A stretch of DNA of 64,000 bases from Clavelina lepadiformis (Eukaryota; Chordata; Ascidiacea; Aplousobranchia; Clavelinidae): positions 2,790,001-2,854,000 of the forward strand of contig NC_135244.1 of NCBI RefSeq assembly GCF_947623445.1, given 5' to 3'. Below the pieces are notes generated by a model, which saw only the letters and a program-made list of their open reading frames with translations, did not search any database and was not told where the DNA came from. Shown here piece by piece: positions 48,063-61,218 of the stretch; the first letter of the stretch is position 1, and every line of letters starts with the position of its first letter. The translations under genes were made by a program, and so were the position numbers.

Positions 48063-51000
48063 TCACTGCATAACCGGCATCTCACCGTTTTCGCTCGTTA
48101 CCCGTCCGCGAGATGTCGCGACAGAGGAAGTATCACTGCTGTTACTGTTACGACGAGAACCAAAGCGATTTTCGAGATCAGGGATTTCGTCTGCTATGGG
48201 CTCGCCGTTCGACTTGTAGCTGTTGGTTTGGTGAAGTCCCCGCAGCAAATGGACGTTGAAGTAATATTTCTCGTGGCAAACTTGACCGCAAATCGTGCAT
48301 TTGAAAGGATCGGTCTTATCGTGGCAACTCATGTGTAAAGCCAACATCATTTCGTCACCAAACGTGATGTCACAGTGACGACACGTTCGCTCCTCTTTGC
48401 TTTGCACGGTCTGTGTCGATGACGTGGCGGTAGGACCCGGTTTTCTTTTGTCTTCCTCATCCTCTTTGGGGGTCCCGCTCAGATCCAGCGGAACGAAATG
48501 ACGTTTTACATAAGATGGGGAATTCGAAAGTGGTGGTGTGGGGAAAGCCGGTGACGTAATTGGGCTGTCAGACTGAAAAAAATGAGAATAAAAATGTGAT
48601 TTTAAATTAAATTTCAAAAAATTAATACTGTTAATTAAATAAGATAACGTGTGATTTAAGTATGCATACATTCTCGATGCTTTATTTAGATAAATGTCTT
48701 AATACCTCGTATTTGTTCGCTTCGAAATTGGCTGCTGAAGGTTTCTCATTTGACGAAGGCTCGTTTTGTGCGCTAGAAAAAGATAAGAATTAAGAATTAA
48801 ATTTCGAGCAACGAATAAATTATTCAATACAAATAAAACATGAAAACACTCAGATCCATATCATTTAATCGGGGTACATCGGAAGGGGCGCAGAAACACA
48901 ATGGGCTTTGACATTATCTAAAGCCACAACAGTGGGCGTACGCGAAAAAAATTTGACAAGCACTTTACGGCTTCTGACGAAAAAAGGGCAATAATCGGCT
49001 CACGAAGCTAGCGTGAGAAGGCCGCCTACCTGTCAGATCTCAAATATAAACAAAAGCAACTGGCACTCGCGCCCGGGAGTTGAGTCAGACCGAGATGTAA
49101 CCGCTTTGCGTGACTCGGTGCTCTGGCTTGCGTGAGAGCAGCTTGTCTATTTTGTTTATAGCTGGCCACTTTGTTTATTTGACAATTTAGCCAACTCATA
49201 ATGTTCGTTGGGCTGAACCTTTAACAACGCTGTCGATGCGGCACGCTGACTTAGATCAAAGGAAATCGGCCGACTCATGGTGCAGGAAATTAATTATGTG
49301 ATATGTGATACACCTTGGAAAAATTCCCCATATAACCTTGCAAGGCAGGGTCAGAAAAATATAGACGAACGGCTTAATAGACATTACAAATCCTATTTAT
49401 GTAAACTTGTATATATAGGGCTACAACAGGAACACATGAATCAACGTCGATTTTCAAATATTTGGCGATTTGATTCGTAATAATCGGTTTTTAATTTTCC
49501 GAGAGGCGGCTCCGCTTCGCTCCCACGTCACAGCAGTCTTATGTGGAATGCGAGTGCGGTTACGGTCAGTTTGCGGTTCAGTCGCATTGCACGCGATGCT
49601 TGGTTGTAATTATTGTTCTTACAGCCGTTACATCCCGCTCTGGAACAACCGCAGTTACATGGCGGCCGTATTGACAATTACGGACGCCAATAACGTTCGT
49701 TTCTCTTCTTTTTAACTATTTTTCACCGAGTGAAATTCGGGATGAAGCGCGAACTTTTATAAATTATTCAACCACTTAATTGTGAAAACCTGCTCGCTTT
49801 GATTGGATATTCACGAAATCTGGGCTTTTATGTCGCGCTTAATCGCGTTTTTTCATTTTTAATTGAACTACTTTGACATTAGTAACATTCTGAAAACACG
49901 TAAATCGATTGATAACCCTACTAAAGGTTACAAAAATCCGTCCGGGTCAAAGGGCCATTGTTACATCACAACTGCAGAAGAATGGCAAGCTCCAAGTTCA
50001 GGACAGGCGCGCATTAAACATTAACACGCCATCACGCAGCACACGCACGGTGGGTCGCTATTTGCACGCGAGCAGTGAAAAAGAAGAGAAAAAAAGCGAA
50101 AAAAAAATCGACTGAACGTAAACAAAAAATATCGGGCAGGTTTAATTTCAAGATGGCCGACGGTTGTCACTTAAAGCTTCGCACGCAATCGCCCATCTTC
50201 ACATATTTAAAGCGCTAATTAGCGCATAACTAGACGCGCTACTCATACAACTTGATGCAGACGAACTAGATTAGGTCCGGAAAAGTCATCGTGTATTATT
50301 ATTATTAAAACATCTCCGTCTTGGCACTGATCGAACCATCACAGCCTGGCACTGACATTTGGTAGAAATTAACGACCACGTCATCACGCATTGCGGAACG
50401 GGTTCGAATATATTTCAGATTTATTTAAAGCCAAAAAATTATCTTCGGGTTATGTAAAATATTGTGTGGGTTTCAATTTCAAATACGTGCGGTTGGGTCT
50501 TGGGTCTTCGAAAATCTATAAAATGCGGTTGAGGTGTTCGCGTAAAACATGGAAAATTTTAACCTTAACATAGGGTACAACTAACCAGGCCGTTTAGAGC
50601 TTTTTAAGGAATATATGGTTTTCGATATTCTGTAATACATATCCGGTTATTAAGAGTATGACAGTCTATTGCCGTGTAAAATCGGGATGTTCCACACATC
50701 AAACGCGGCTAAAATTAACGGTATGAATGGAGATTAGGCAAACTGCGGTTTTGTTTTCCCAAAAAATACAGCATGTAAGCTGTTATGATGATTTCGATCT
50801 TTGCACGCAAGCTACGACTGAAACGAACTTTAAAGTACGCCTTTCTCGGACACAATTAAAAACAACGCCCCCTCGAGAATCTGCCATTCGTCAAACCAGC
50901 GGCACGTGCAGTTTTTGCTTTATATGAAACGTCTGTGACTTTTTCTATTTAAGAAAAGGGAATCTACGATTGAATTTTCGTAAAATTCCAGCGCTCCAGG

Positions 51001-54000
51001 TCACGAAAATAACCGATACTAACTCGACGGCGAGACAAAACAATGACAGAAAAACACAAAATGGTCGATGTATCACCTAATAGACCTTGTATTGTGTCGC
51101 AACAATGGCGTTGTGATGAATTCGACGTTAAGCGGTTTTTTCCCCAACAGGATTCGCCTTTTTTCGCGTGAAACAACATTTCATAAATTACCAAATATTT
51201 TCGTCCTGTCACGCAAAGTAAACTACGCAAAATTTGCAAAACAGCGATTTGGCCGATTGCCAAGGCCTGCTTTGTTTACATGCGCTGCCCGCTGTGGTGC
51301 TCGGTGGATGCATTCTTTTCGAAAAATCGCGTTTGGAGTTTCGTAGTAATTCGGCGAGTTGTTTGTCTTGTCCGCACGACTCGAAATCTCTTGTACCACG
51401 ATAAACAGGAAAACTGTTCGGAGAAGCTATTATTATAAAATAGCGTTTTTGGTTATTTTTTCGTAAATACAAATATAACCAACGCAATTTCCAGTTTCAC
51501 GAAAAAAAAATGAAAAAAAGTTTTTTATCAACGTCAAAGAAGAAATTTTTTTTTCTACACGTAGTTTATTGTTTCCTGTCTTACGAAATTATAAACGGAG
51601 AAAAAAGTTTTAATTTGACATTTGAAGGCTTAGAGTTTAAATCGGGCGAATATTACGCGGTTTGTGCGAAATGTCAGCGAATGGCGCAGTCTAAACAGAG
51701 TGCTCTCACCAAAACCGTACTTAATTACAACCTGGGTTTCCAAAAACGGTTCACCGTTTGTGTATCCTTACCTTCGCACGCGATCGTGATACTTGTACGA
51801 AGGCATCAAAGTCAAAGACGATTAATTAATGCCTACGAGAGCCAAACCCACAAATGCAATTCAATTACAATTCTATAACTAACGTTCGTTTAAAACTTCA
51901 TGAATTCGATCGTCGCTTTTAACAAATATAAAATGGTTTGGAGTGACAAGGGATATCCCCCTAAACAGGAACACCATTTTTCGGTAGAGGGGCACGACCG
52001 TTGTATATGTAGCGATGATTCGAAGTCATATTCAGCGCGACACACGGCAACGCCTTCTTGTTTACGATACGTTTCCTAAGTCATCGCTTGCCCGAATTTA
52101 AAACTGAAATATTGGAGACAAGTCGAACTTAGTACGTTGCCTTAACAGCTCGCCCCGGGCAAGGCCAGCTAGGTTGCGTGCGAACAGTTAAAACCGCGAA
52201 AGAAATTGTTTATTTTCGTGATGTAACACCAGAAGGTGTTTATGCTTGAACAAAGACGACATTCGCACGCGAGATAACCACCACTCGTAAACACGCCTCG
52301 CCGGTTTCGGCATTTTTTTTGCGTCGACTTTTTACGATTTTTGTTTTCAAAGAAGTAGCGGGTATTCCTCTGAAATCTCAAAACGACAATTAGAATTTGA
52401 GATTATCGAAGTCACACCAACCCTTTTTCGTACACTCCAGGATGTGACATAACAAAAACGATTTAAAATGCTGTACCCGCAAAACGATGTACTACATCCA
52501 GTACACCGATTTCGACTGCGTCATATTCGTTCTCATAGAAATTAATAATAAACATGTAATGACGCGGGAATCACCGAATTATTCCAATGGGAGATAAAAT
52601 TCTGATGACTCGTAAATTTAATTTGTTTTCTATTTATGCAATTCTCAGTGTTTTTGCTTTTAGAGTATAGTACATGTAACAGCTTAATCTAATTACTTCG
52701 AAAAACGGCCGTTTCCTTGGTTATTTATAAACACGTTTTTAGTTATTTCTATTATTTTGATTCATTCAAATATAACGCTCCAACGAATCTCCGTCACAAA
52801 GACATTTTGCTCACGTGACCAGGCTTTGTTTGTTTCCCATTTCAAGTAACCTTCCTACCGCGTTGTTTACCTCTTACGGCCCATGCGTCACTATTGGACG
52901 ATCAACAAGTGTTTTTCTGACTCACTTACAAATAATTCGATTGCTAAGGGCGCTAGAGAGCCTTTCTACTACAAACAGGCGTGGCATTAGGTGGCGCATT
53001 ACGTGACTGACCAATGGACGGTCTGTGTGCACCGCCGACGACAACAAGGGTTTCGAAAGTGGTCTTTGACCGCTGATACGGACAAAATGCAGCTCCAGAT
53101 GGCCTTACGTCATACTCTGACGGCGGCGTGTTGATTGGCGATATGATAAAGCAACATGCTGATACTATTTCCTAGCAGCGATAAAATTTGTTTACTTCGA
53201 AGAGCTGTTTATTACCACCTCTGCGCTAAATGGAAGATGCTTCCCTCGATGGTATCGGTTGCCAAGACACTAAACCCATTTAAATTGAAGATTTCAAGAG
53301 CTGTCGAACTCTTTTGGACGATACGAACTCGTTACAACAAAAAAATGGTAGCGGTCGTTCTCGTTCACGTTTCAGTCTTCCGTATCTTGCAGTTTCTTTA
53401 AAGTGTGACTCGCGGTCCTTTTAAGCCCGCCAACTAAAACGTGTTGTGATTTGCAGCGCTTTTCTTTTTGTGGAGGCAAAACGCAAACAGACTATTTGTC
53501 CACTGAGTCAGCCCTTTTCACATCCATCAACAACACGATGCATAAACACAATGGTCTCCTATTGCGTCACAATCACTCGAAATGGATAAGGGGTGCGCGG
53601 GGTCGAGAGTTGCGGTTGGACAGGGACGTTTGTTTACAAAAGTGGACCCAGTAGGTTTTGGCGGGCCCGCAAAAAGCAAGTGACGGGGTTGGCATTATCA
53701 AAATTAAAGAGACTTGTTCAACACAATCAAATTAAATCAAGTGTTAAAAATGTCGACCAAAATTAGTTGTCCAAATGACAAATACGTACCGCAAATTACG
53801 GGGCAATTCAGTTTGTTCGCAACTAGTTGTTTTCTACGTCTATTTTTGAGAAAAAACGCACGGATAAATTATGAGACTTGGCCGGTGGCGCTCGAACAAT
53901 AAAATCTGGGACAGTTGGTTTATTTTTCTAGATTTTTAACGAGATGACTTTTAACTCGCCTCAGAAACAATGGCTGTGGTTTCCTGTTATTGTCAACGCA

Positions 54001-57000
54001 CGTTGGCATTGCAATGCATTATCACAGGGTCGGTAAAAAACAGGAACTAAATAAACAAGCCAACAAGACAATACAGTAACTGAGCGGGGATCCTGTTGCT
54101 GTTCAAACAGTTTTCGCGCTCGCTTGAAAACAAGCGGAGGAACTCAAGAGAGCGAAAATTTGATCGTTGGCAGACACAACTCAAAAACAAGGGTGTAAAC
54201 TGTAAACCGCAGCTTTACGGGCTCCGGTTTACGTTCTAAAGACCTATAAAGCGATAACGTGGCAAATTTCGTAACCATTACGTCATCATGAATAAGTTAA
54301 GTACACATTTGGCAAACTCGTACAACCCGGTTTATGAAATATTATCAGGCAGTTTATCGTGATGCATTAGAAGAAGGTATAAGACTATAGAGGGTATAGC
54401 CGGTACATGTTTTTCAAACGCGGCTGGTAGACCAAAGCTAAACAATGTGTCAAAATTCCAACTGTATGTTGTGTAATTATTTACAACTATAGTGGGGGGG
54501 CTTAAACAACAGTCGCAAACATCCCGCTGTAAAAACTGTTTTTCGCGTTTCCATGTTGACTGATAGGATTCTGCGTAGTTGACGTATTTTATAACTTCGA
54601 AAAGCCAACGAACTAAGAATCGCAAAAATATCAACCTAGAGACCATCAGCTTAGCATAAAAACAGGCCCCGACAGCTGTTGGGGAGTAAAAACACAGAAC
54701 CTCTACCCCCTCAAAGTTGTTTGTTTCAAGATTCCAATGAAAACAAAAAGTCGCTCTTGCGAGTCAATCACAGGCAGTAATCGAACTTGAAAGAGGAATT
54801 TGAGTTCGTTTTCAAAAAACTAGACAACAAACAAAAGCGTAAACAATGTACTTGCTACCACGCGGTTGTCGCCTGCCCTTGAACGCAATTTAATTTGTTC
54901 TACAGACAGAGGCTATTTTTTTGCGGTGGCCTTTTTAAAAATCACAGTTTAAAAAAAGCGGAAAAAGCACCACACGTCAATCCAACGACGCGTAAAAATC
55001 AAGCCAAAGACATGGAGATTTTTCCCGGCGATGTACAAGAATGTCATCAAATTGAGGGAAGCGTATTATCGTTACCACATGGCTCTGGCAAGTTGCATAA
55101 TCTAAGAGACCATGTGAGTTATTAGAACGAATTACGTCATAGTCCTTGAGGAACAAACTTAAATTGCTTTGGAGGCGGCTTGCTTGCCTTTAAACGAATC
55201 CTAGTACTAGCGCCAAGCTAATAGACATCGGAAAAACATGTGTTGTTGCCAATAGCGTTTGTATGTATAGCCTAGGCGCTAATAGGTTAGCCATGAAATA
55301 GAGGTTCGTCTTCCAACCGCTTGAGAAATTAGAGTTTGATTGAAATGGACCCGCGTCATTTTGCCGAGCGTATAATGCTATCCGTTGTTAACGTTCCTTT
55401 ATTCCCGACGGTATTACGACAAACTAACTTACAAGAAAACAAATACCAATGATAAGACTTACATTTCCAAGTTCGGCGACGACCCTTTTACAGTCATGTC
55501 ATCGGCTGTTTCGTTAGCACCGGATGACGTCATAGCGTCGTTCTGAGCGTGAGCCTTGCGGTAATGCAGATCAAGGCCATGGTCACCCTTGGCCGTGAAA
55601 TCGCAGCGCGCGCACTGCTTCTGATGAAATAATGGACTTGTTTAGTTGTTTTTCTTTAACTTTGGAAGATGTTGGCGCTGTTTTCAGTGAACCCGACTTA
55701 CCCAGCCGTGAATGCTTTTCCTCGAGTCCGAATCCAGATCCGGGTTCGAGTCCGGGCTTCGGCACAGAGATACGGTGTTTGGTTGTGTGATAACGCTCGC
55801 TGCATTTACGCAAAAAATGTATAAGAATTAAAAATAAACCAAAAAAGGCGTAAAAATAAAGACAAAGACGTTAAAAGTGATCGATTTTCCAACCTGCTGT
55901 GGCGGTAGAGCGGCTGTTTGGTGATTGGCTGGCGGTTTTATCGCTGTCGTCAGAAGAAAGTGCCTTCATCTGGCTGAGAAACTTCTGCTGGTACTGCCAG
56001 ATATTTTTCAACTGATTCGACTGTTCGGTCTCGGCCCCAGGCGTCTGGGGGGTTGAAAATTACAAATTTTCGGATTAACTCATAAAGCTTAGTTTTGGTC
56101 TATTATTATGAAAAGCAATTGTTTAAATAAATAATCAGCAGTAAATGTAGAAGAAGGCTTACGGGGCGAGGGAAGGCGGCCGCGGCCAAAGCACTATTCG
56201 CAGGGTTCGAGATGAACGGGTTCAGGGCCAACTGTTGGTAGAACAAGCGAAGTTGTTCTTGGGAAACGTTTGTACACGACGCTACAAGAAACATCACAAG
56301 TTCACAAAATCGCTTAGAAAGTGGAAAAAACGTTAAAAACAAACCTTTACACAGTGAAAACGTTTAAAAAATGCCTACAAAAACGTTAACCTAATGCGTC
56401 TGGCTTTACGGTAACTTGCGTAATATTTTCAACTTACCGGCAGCGGCCTGTTGTAGTGCTGCGTTCAAAGCCTGCTGTCTCTGGTAGGCGGCGTATGCGT
56501 CCATATCGGAAAGTCCATTTTCCACCTCTCCTGTGGCCTGACCAGCCTGCCCGGATCTGACTTGTTCGGCAAGTGATCGCATCATGTTTTCATCGAGGAG
56601 ACCGGACGGAAATGTATTGGAGTACGGAAATCCGGAAACTGCTCCACCTCCTTAAGATACAACAAACTCTTAGCGATTTTGTCGCGGAAAGTGACGAGTA
56701 TTTTCCGTTTCCGAAGCACTTGCCAATTCTGTCAAAATGTTTTTATTTTACCTGATGCCTGGGCGGCGGCGAGGAAGTTCTGGGCCATCATGGAACGTGG
56801 CGAGAGTCCAGTCACCATGTTTTGCAAGGACATAAGTCGCTCGGACGATTCTGAACAAACAAACGAAAGGAGAACTCAGAACAATGAACGATGCTGTTTT
56901 TCTGCAAAATCTCCGCTATTTACCTTTCGATTTTACGTTGTCAGCGTTCCTGTCATTTTGGTTTTGCGCAACTGCGGCGGCGGCAACAGCTTTTGCCTTG

Positions 57001-60000
57001 GCATTGGTCAGTTCCAGCTGATGCATGACGCGCACATGCTGTTCCAAAAGTGCAGCGCTAGCGCTGACGTAAGTGTAGGCGCAGAATCGGCATCTGAAGT
57101 GGCGAATCGGCATCTCAGACGCATCGTACCGGATTGTAACCTCGCTGCCAACCTTAAGATAACAGACAAGTTGCGAAACATGCACATTACGTACGTTATA
57201 GTACACATCAGCTTATCTAGCACTCGTTGAAAACGTGAATCAGGGACTGAAAATAAAACCATTTAGAATTAAATTGTAATAAAATCATCCTCTACCTCAA
57301 CACCGTCCACAAGAACAGGAGACTCGCTGCCTGCGTATCCTTCATCGGCGAACTGGAGTCCGCTCTTGCCGGGAGAGGAAGAGGAACGATCGCTCGTGAT
57401 GAGAGGAGGCATTATCATCCCTGAAGTTGCGATGAGACTCTTCTGAGCGGCCGCAAGCCAAGGTTGAGAACTGGTCGCAAGTAGATGAGAGGTATCTGTT
57501 TTCCTGGACATCTTAGACTGCATGGAAGAGTCGAGAAGAGTCTTGCTGAAAACGTTTAGGTTCCCTTGCATCTCCTCCACCGATGATAAAGAGTTTGGTC
57601 TCCTTGGCTCATCCGATCTAATGCCGCCTGCAAGAAATTAGTTCAGTTCAGCAAAGGATCGTGCAAAATTTCCAGCATGGTCTAACAGCAGCGAGATTTT
57701 GTTTACCCGAAACACTTGTTTTGTTTTCGTGTTTGTGTCGGGCGCGTCAAATGTGTTATTTGGCAAAGCGCGCAGTGTCTCGCTCAATTCATTCACGTTG
57801 CAGACCGTGTATTGTGCTCATAATTGCGTGCAAAGAGTTTGAAAAGTTTTCTGATGCACTGACAACAGATTGACAGCACGTTTGTCACATATGACTTGTA
57901 TAATAGACGCCAATTGTGACGTAAACAATCAACAGTTTGTCTAACGGCGTGATGGGCTCATGTAGCTACAAATGACGCGAATTTCCGGTGAAAATCTTTT
58001 CCGGTGGCTAGTTGTGATATATTGCGTCATAAATCGGTCACAATACACATGGTGACGTAGTAAAATAACACGTAGGTAGCAGCTATAACTGGCGAAACGT
58101 TATTACGTAATATTGTGTTTGTCGTGTCGTGCGCACTATGCATTGTTTTAAGTCTCATGACTGGACGGCTGCGCACCGGGATAAACTCTTGTTAACATGA
58201 TAAGCGATGATTAATTGTTTGCAACAGAATGACAAACAGTCCGTGTGATTGATTTGTCATTAGGGAAAACATACACATCTTTCCAAGCGCGAATAATAAC
58301 ACTGCATAAGTTTGCGTCACTGAAGTAAACCTCAAGTCATCTCACCTAAGCTAGGTCCGTCTCCTTGCTTCAAAATCATCATCCGTGGATGCTTGGCTCC
58401 CTCCGGTCCCTGAGGACTTTGAGAACGCTTTCTACCTCTTGCGGACCCTTCGTCATTCTGGAATCCGTTTCCAGCTGCCCACGCTCCTCCAGCTAGCCCC
58501 ATCAGCTGATTGGGGAAGGACATCGGATACCCAACATCCGAGGGTGAGGATGTAGCGGACGTGGGGTTTGCGGACTGGTGGTTTTTATTCGAATCCGCTT
58601 TTCCTTTTGATCCGTGTTTGGCTCCTTTATTATTAAACAAAATCGATCTTACCACAATGCATTAGCTCTTTCTTATCGGTACCTTGCTCAGTTTTGGGAG
58701 AAAAACCGCAGCATCCGAATATAACGAAAGATTGATGGAGTGTTAGACAAGAGATCATTAATATCAAACGCATTAACATCCGCAAGTTATCATGAAGCTT
58801 AATTTGTTATTCCACTTCTAACGGTGAGTGCTGACTAAAGTCATATACTGAGTTATACCGCAATGAAGGCTCGGAACTATTTAGTGGCATCCCCTGGCAA
58901 AATTTACAAGGAGAGAATGATCCTATTACCCCTACTCCATGATGACCGGTCAATCAATCAACCCTTCCAAACATAAGCCGCTTTGCCAAAACAAACAAGC
59001 AATGATAATAAAAAGAAACGTATCGAACTGATTTGACGTTCCGACGTGTTTTAGAAGCAGTGGAAAATTCCTACCTTCGTTGGAAAACTTCTTGGCTTTT
59101 ATGGCCTTGTATGCTGAGATTGGAGCGAGAGCGGCTCCTCTTCTTCGGCGGCGTTTAAAGCTGTTTTCGTTGCCAAATTCTTCAAAGCCTTCCCTGGTCA
59201 TGGTCCAGTAGTTAGACTTGGCAGCGTTTTCGTATCGTGGAACTACGGTGGAGATAAAACAGAAACACTTAAAAAGATGGGGTTATCTACACGCGCATAA
59301 ACTACTATGGAATAAATGTGCTTCGACGTTTGAAATACGACCCTCCAATATTCCTGTTTTCAAAGCGCCGAGCGACGGAGAAATTAGCATCATAACGAGT
59401 TCTTCCTTCCTTTGGAAAGACGGGAGCGCAACGGCCAAACTATCTACGCCTAAATTTTAAATCGCTCAATCCACCATATGATAAAGGTGGTAGCTGGCAC
59501 TTCGCTGGCAAACACACTGTGTTACGAAGTACCCTGCTCAAAGGCTCGAATACTTTAACAGCACAAACGTGAGATTTAAGGGGAAATTTAAGGGCTTTTG
59601 TCGCCAGCGCAACACTTCCAAATGTATCCATTACTATAGCAACTGAACCGGCGTGAGAATTCCATGATATGCGAAGTATCCGTGGTCGATTTTCCAAGAA
59701 CGCCCTTCCCGGTAAACATTATTTGTTTCCTCGGAACAATACGTTTTACATATAACCGCACGCTATTGCAATTCAAAGAACGCTACGCTTGCAATCGTGC
59801 AAGATAAAACGAACGTGTTAATTCGGCTTTTAACGACTAATTGTTGCTAATCACTGGCAAGCACTGTGCCAGCGTTGCGTCCTAGTTGTAAGTGGGTGGG
59901 TGATATTTATTTCAAGGCATAGAATTCGGGCGAACGTTACAATCAAAATCATGAATATGAAAGTCACCACGAACAGCGTGTGTACGACGTCAATACCCAC

Positions 60001-61218
60001 TATACCAGTAACATAGAAGCTATCATATCATATCGTCCTAAGTCCATGCATGAAATGTAGAACGAAACTCACCTTTCACGAAGCACTGGTTGAGGCTCAA
60101 ATTATGACGGATCGAATTTTGCCAGGCCGACTTGTCGTGGCAGTATTTGTAATATGGAAAGTGGTTCATGATGTAATCGTAGATGCCTCGCAAAGTGATC
60201 AGATGTCCCGGGCTATCCAAAATCGCCGACGCTATGAGAGCAGGGTACGTGTGCGGGGGTCGCTTGTACTGTGCCCTATCCTCCGGCGGAGGGGTAACTG
60301 ATGTCAACGAGCGGTTGACATTGGCGTTCGAACCGATTATGCCCCGGGCTTGGAACGTCTTGCTCTCGCTCTCCCTGTTGAGATTCTTGGCGTCAATGTA
60401 GGCGCCGGCGTCAGGGCGGTAGCGGTGCTCCGCGATCGGCAGCAACTGCGGCATCGTCGCCGTCGCGCTTGTCGGTATCATCGTCGGCAGACCCATGCCC
60501 GCTGCCATGGCAGCTATCGCACTTGTCGAGTGGGCGTTGATCGCTTCGTACGGGATGCTGACCACGTGAGACGGGGATGAGGAGAAGGACCGCTGGGAAA
60601 TTCCTCCTGGGATGCTGATGGGGGCTTCTAGATCCTTTGGAGAAGATACCTGTATGGGTGATGTCGATGGTCGTCTGTGAATCGCGTCCGACGACAAAGA
60701 TCTCTGCGGGGACACGCCGTAGGTGGGGGTCGCGTCCAGGGGAGGGTTCTCGCTGTTGTTAGGGCGAATTTTCACGAAAGGCTCGGGGCTGTTGGTGATG
60801 CCGTTGTCAGATAAGTTGTCCTCGTTCCTCTCGTTGCTATACAAACTACCAGCTGATTCAACTGAGCCTGGTGATGTTGTCGGTCCCCTGACGCCTTTGG
60901 GGCTAGAGTGATGACGCAACGCTAAAGTTTCGTGCATGTCAATCATCTTGTTTTCTTGTTTAGGGCTTTCGCGTTTATTTTCTTCAACCGGTTTCGCTTT
61001 TATTACTTGTTGTAAGACGTAGTCCAGGTTTTTTCCTTTCCTGGCGTCTTCGTCGTTCGTTTCTAAAGCCAGGTCCGTGTCGATCTGGCGAATTCGGCGG
61101 GGTTTCGAACTGCTTTTTCGCCGCCGAGATTCGAGTTTCTTGCCTGTCCTAAAGCTGTTGACTTGCTGTCCGTTTATAGCGTTCTCCTTCGTCTGGAAGC
61201 TCGCTTGACTGCTTTCAG
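48063..61218 (-). CDS. Forkhead plus C2H2 zinc-finger chimeric transcription factor (5' exon missing)
   Basis: Thirteen minus-strand exons join in phase: 60073-61218, 59075-59242, 58346-58624, 57296-57627, 56924-57152, 56752-56850, 56438-56650, 56163-56281, 55894-56044, 55702-55799, 55463-55620, 48706-48772 and 48063-48572; about 1188 residues plus an unseen 5' exon. A basic patch ([13 protein letters not shown]) precedes an S/P-rich region. The forkhead lies at about 316-410: [42 protein letters not shown], then across an intron [15 protein letters not shown]. Downstream come Q/A-rich segments and C2H2 fingers near 660 ([10 protein letters not shown] type), 947 ([11 protein letters not shown] type) and a pair near 1083-1137 (CRHCDITF and FKCTICGQ) resembling the paired C-terminal fingers of Ikaros/Hunchback proteins. 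PLDLSG near 1047 fits a CtBP-binding motif. Likely a nuclear DNA-binding regulator, perhaps a repressor. Two adjacent genes wrongly joined is the alternative. Confidence 0.75.
48773..55462 (-). other. 6.7-kb intron of the forkhead-zinc-finger gene
   Basis: By far the largest intron in the window. No coding exon or RNA gene was recognised inside. The flanking exons join in phase 2 (AT plus C). It may carry regulatory elements or an alternative promoter for a zinc-finger-only product. Confidence 0.5.

Noticed and set aside
51510..51878. 122-codon plus-strand frame inside the 6.7-kb intron
   Set aside because: Starts in an A-rich tract; no known motif, no signal peptide of convincing form and no splice partner. 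Considered chance.
55736..55770. GGGTTCGAGTCC with a CCGGG stem, matching a tRNA T-arm and B box
   Set aside because: No A box, no anticodon arm, and no 7-bp acceptor stem pairs with the downstream CTTCGGC at the right distance. The segment is explained as a coding exon of the forkhead-zinc-finger gene.
60050..60911. Several plus-strand frames opposite the forkhead exon
   Set aside because: They are antisense shadows of the GC-richer coding exon on the minus strand.
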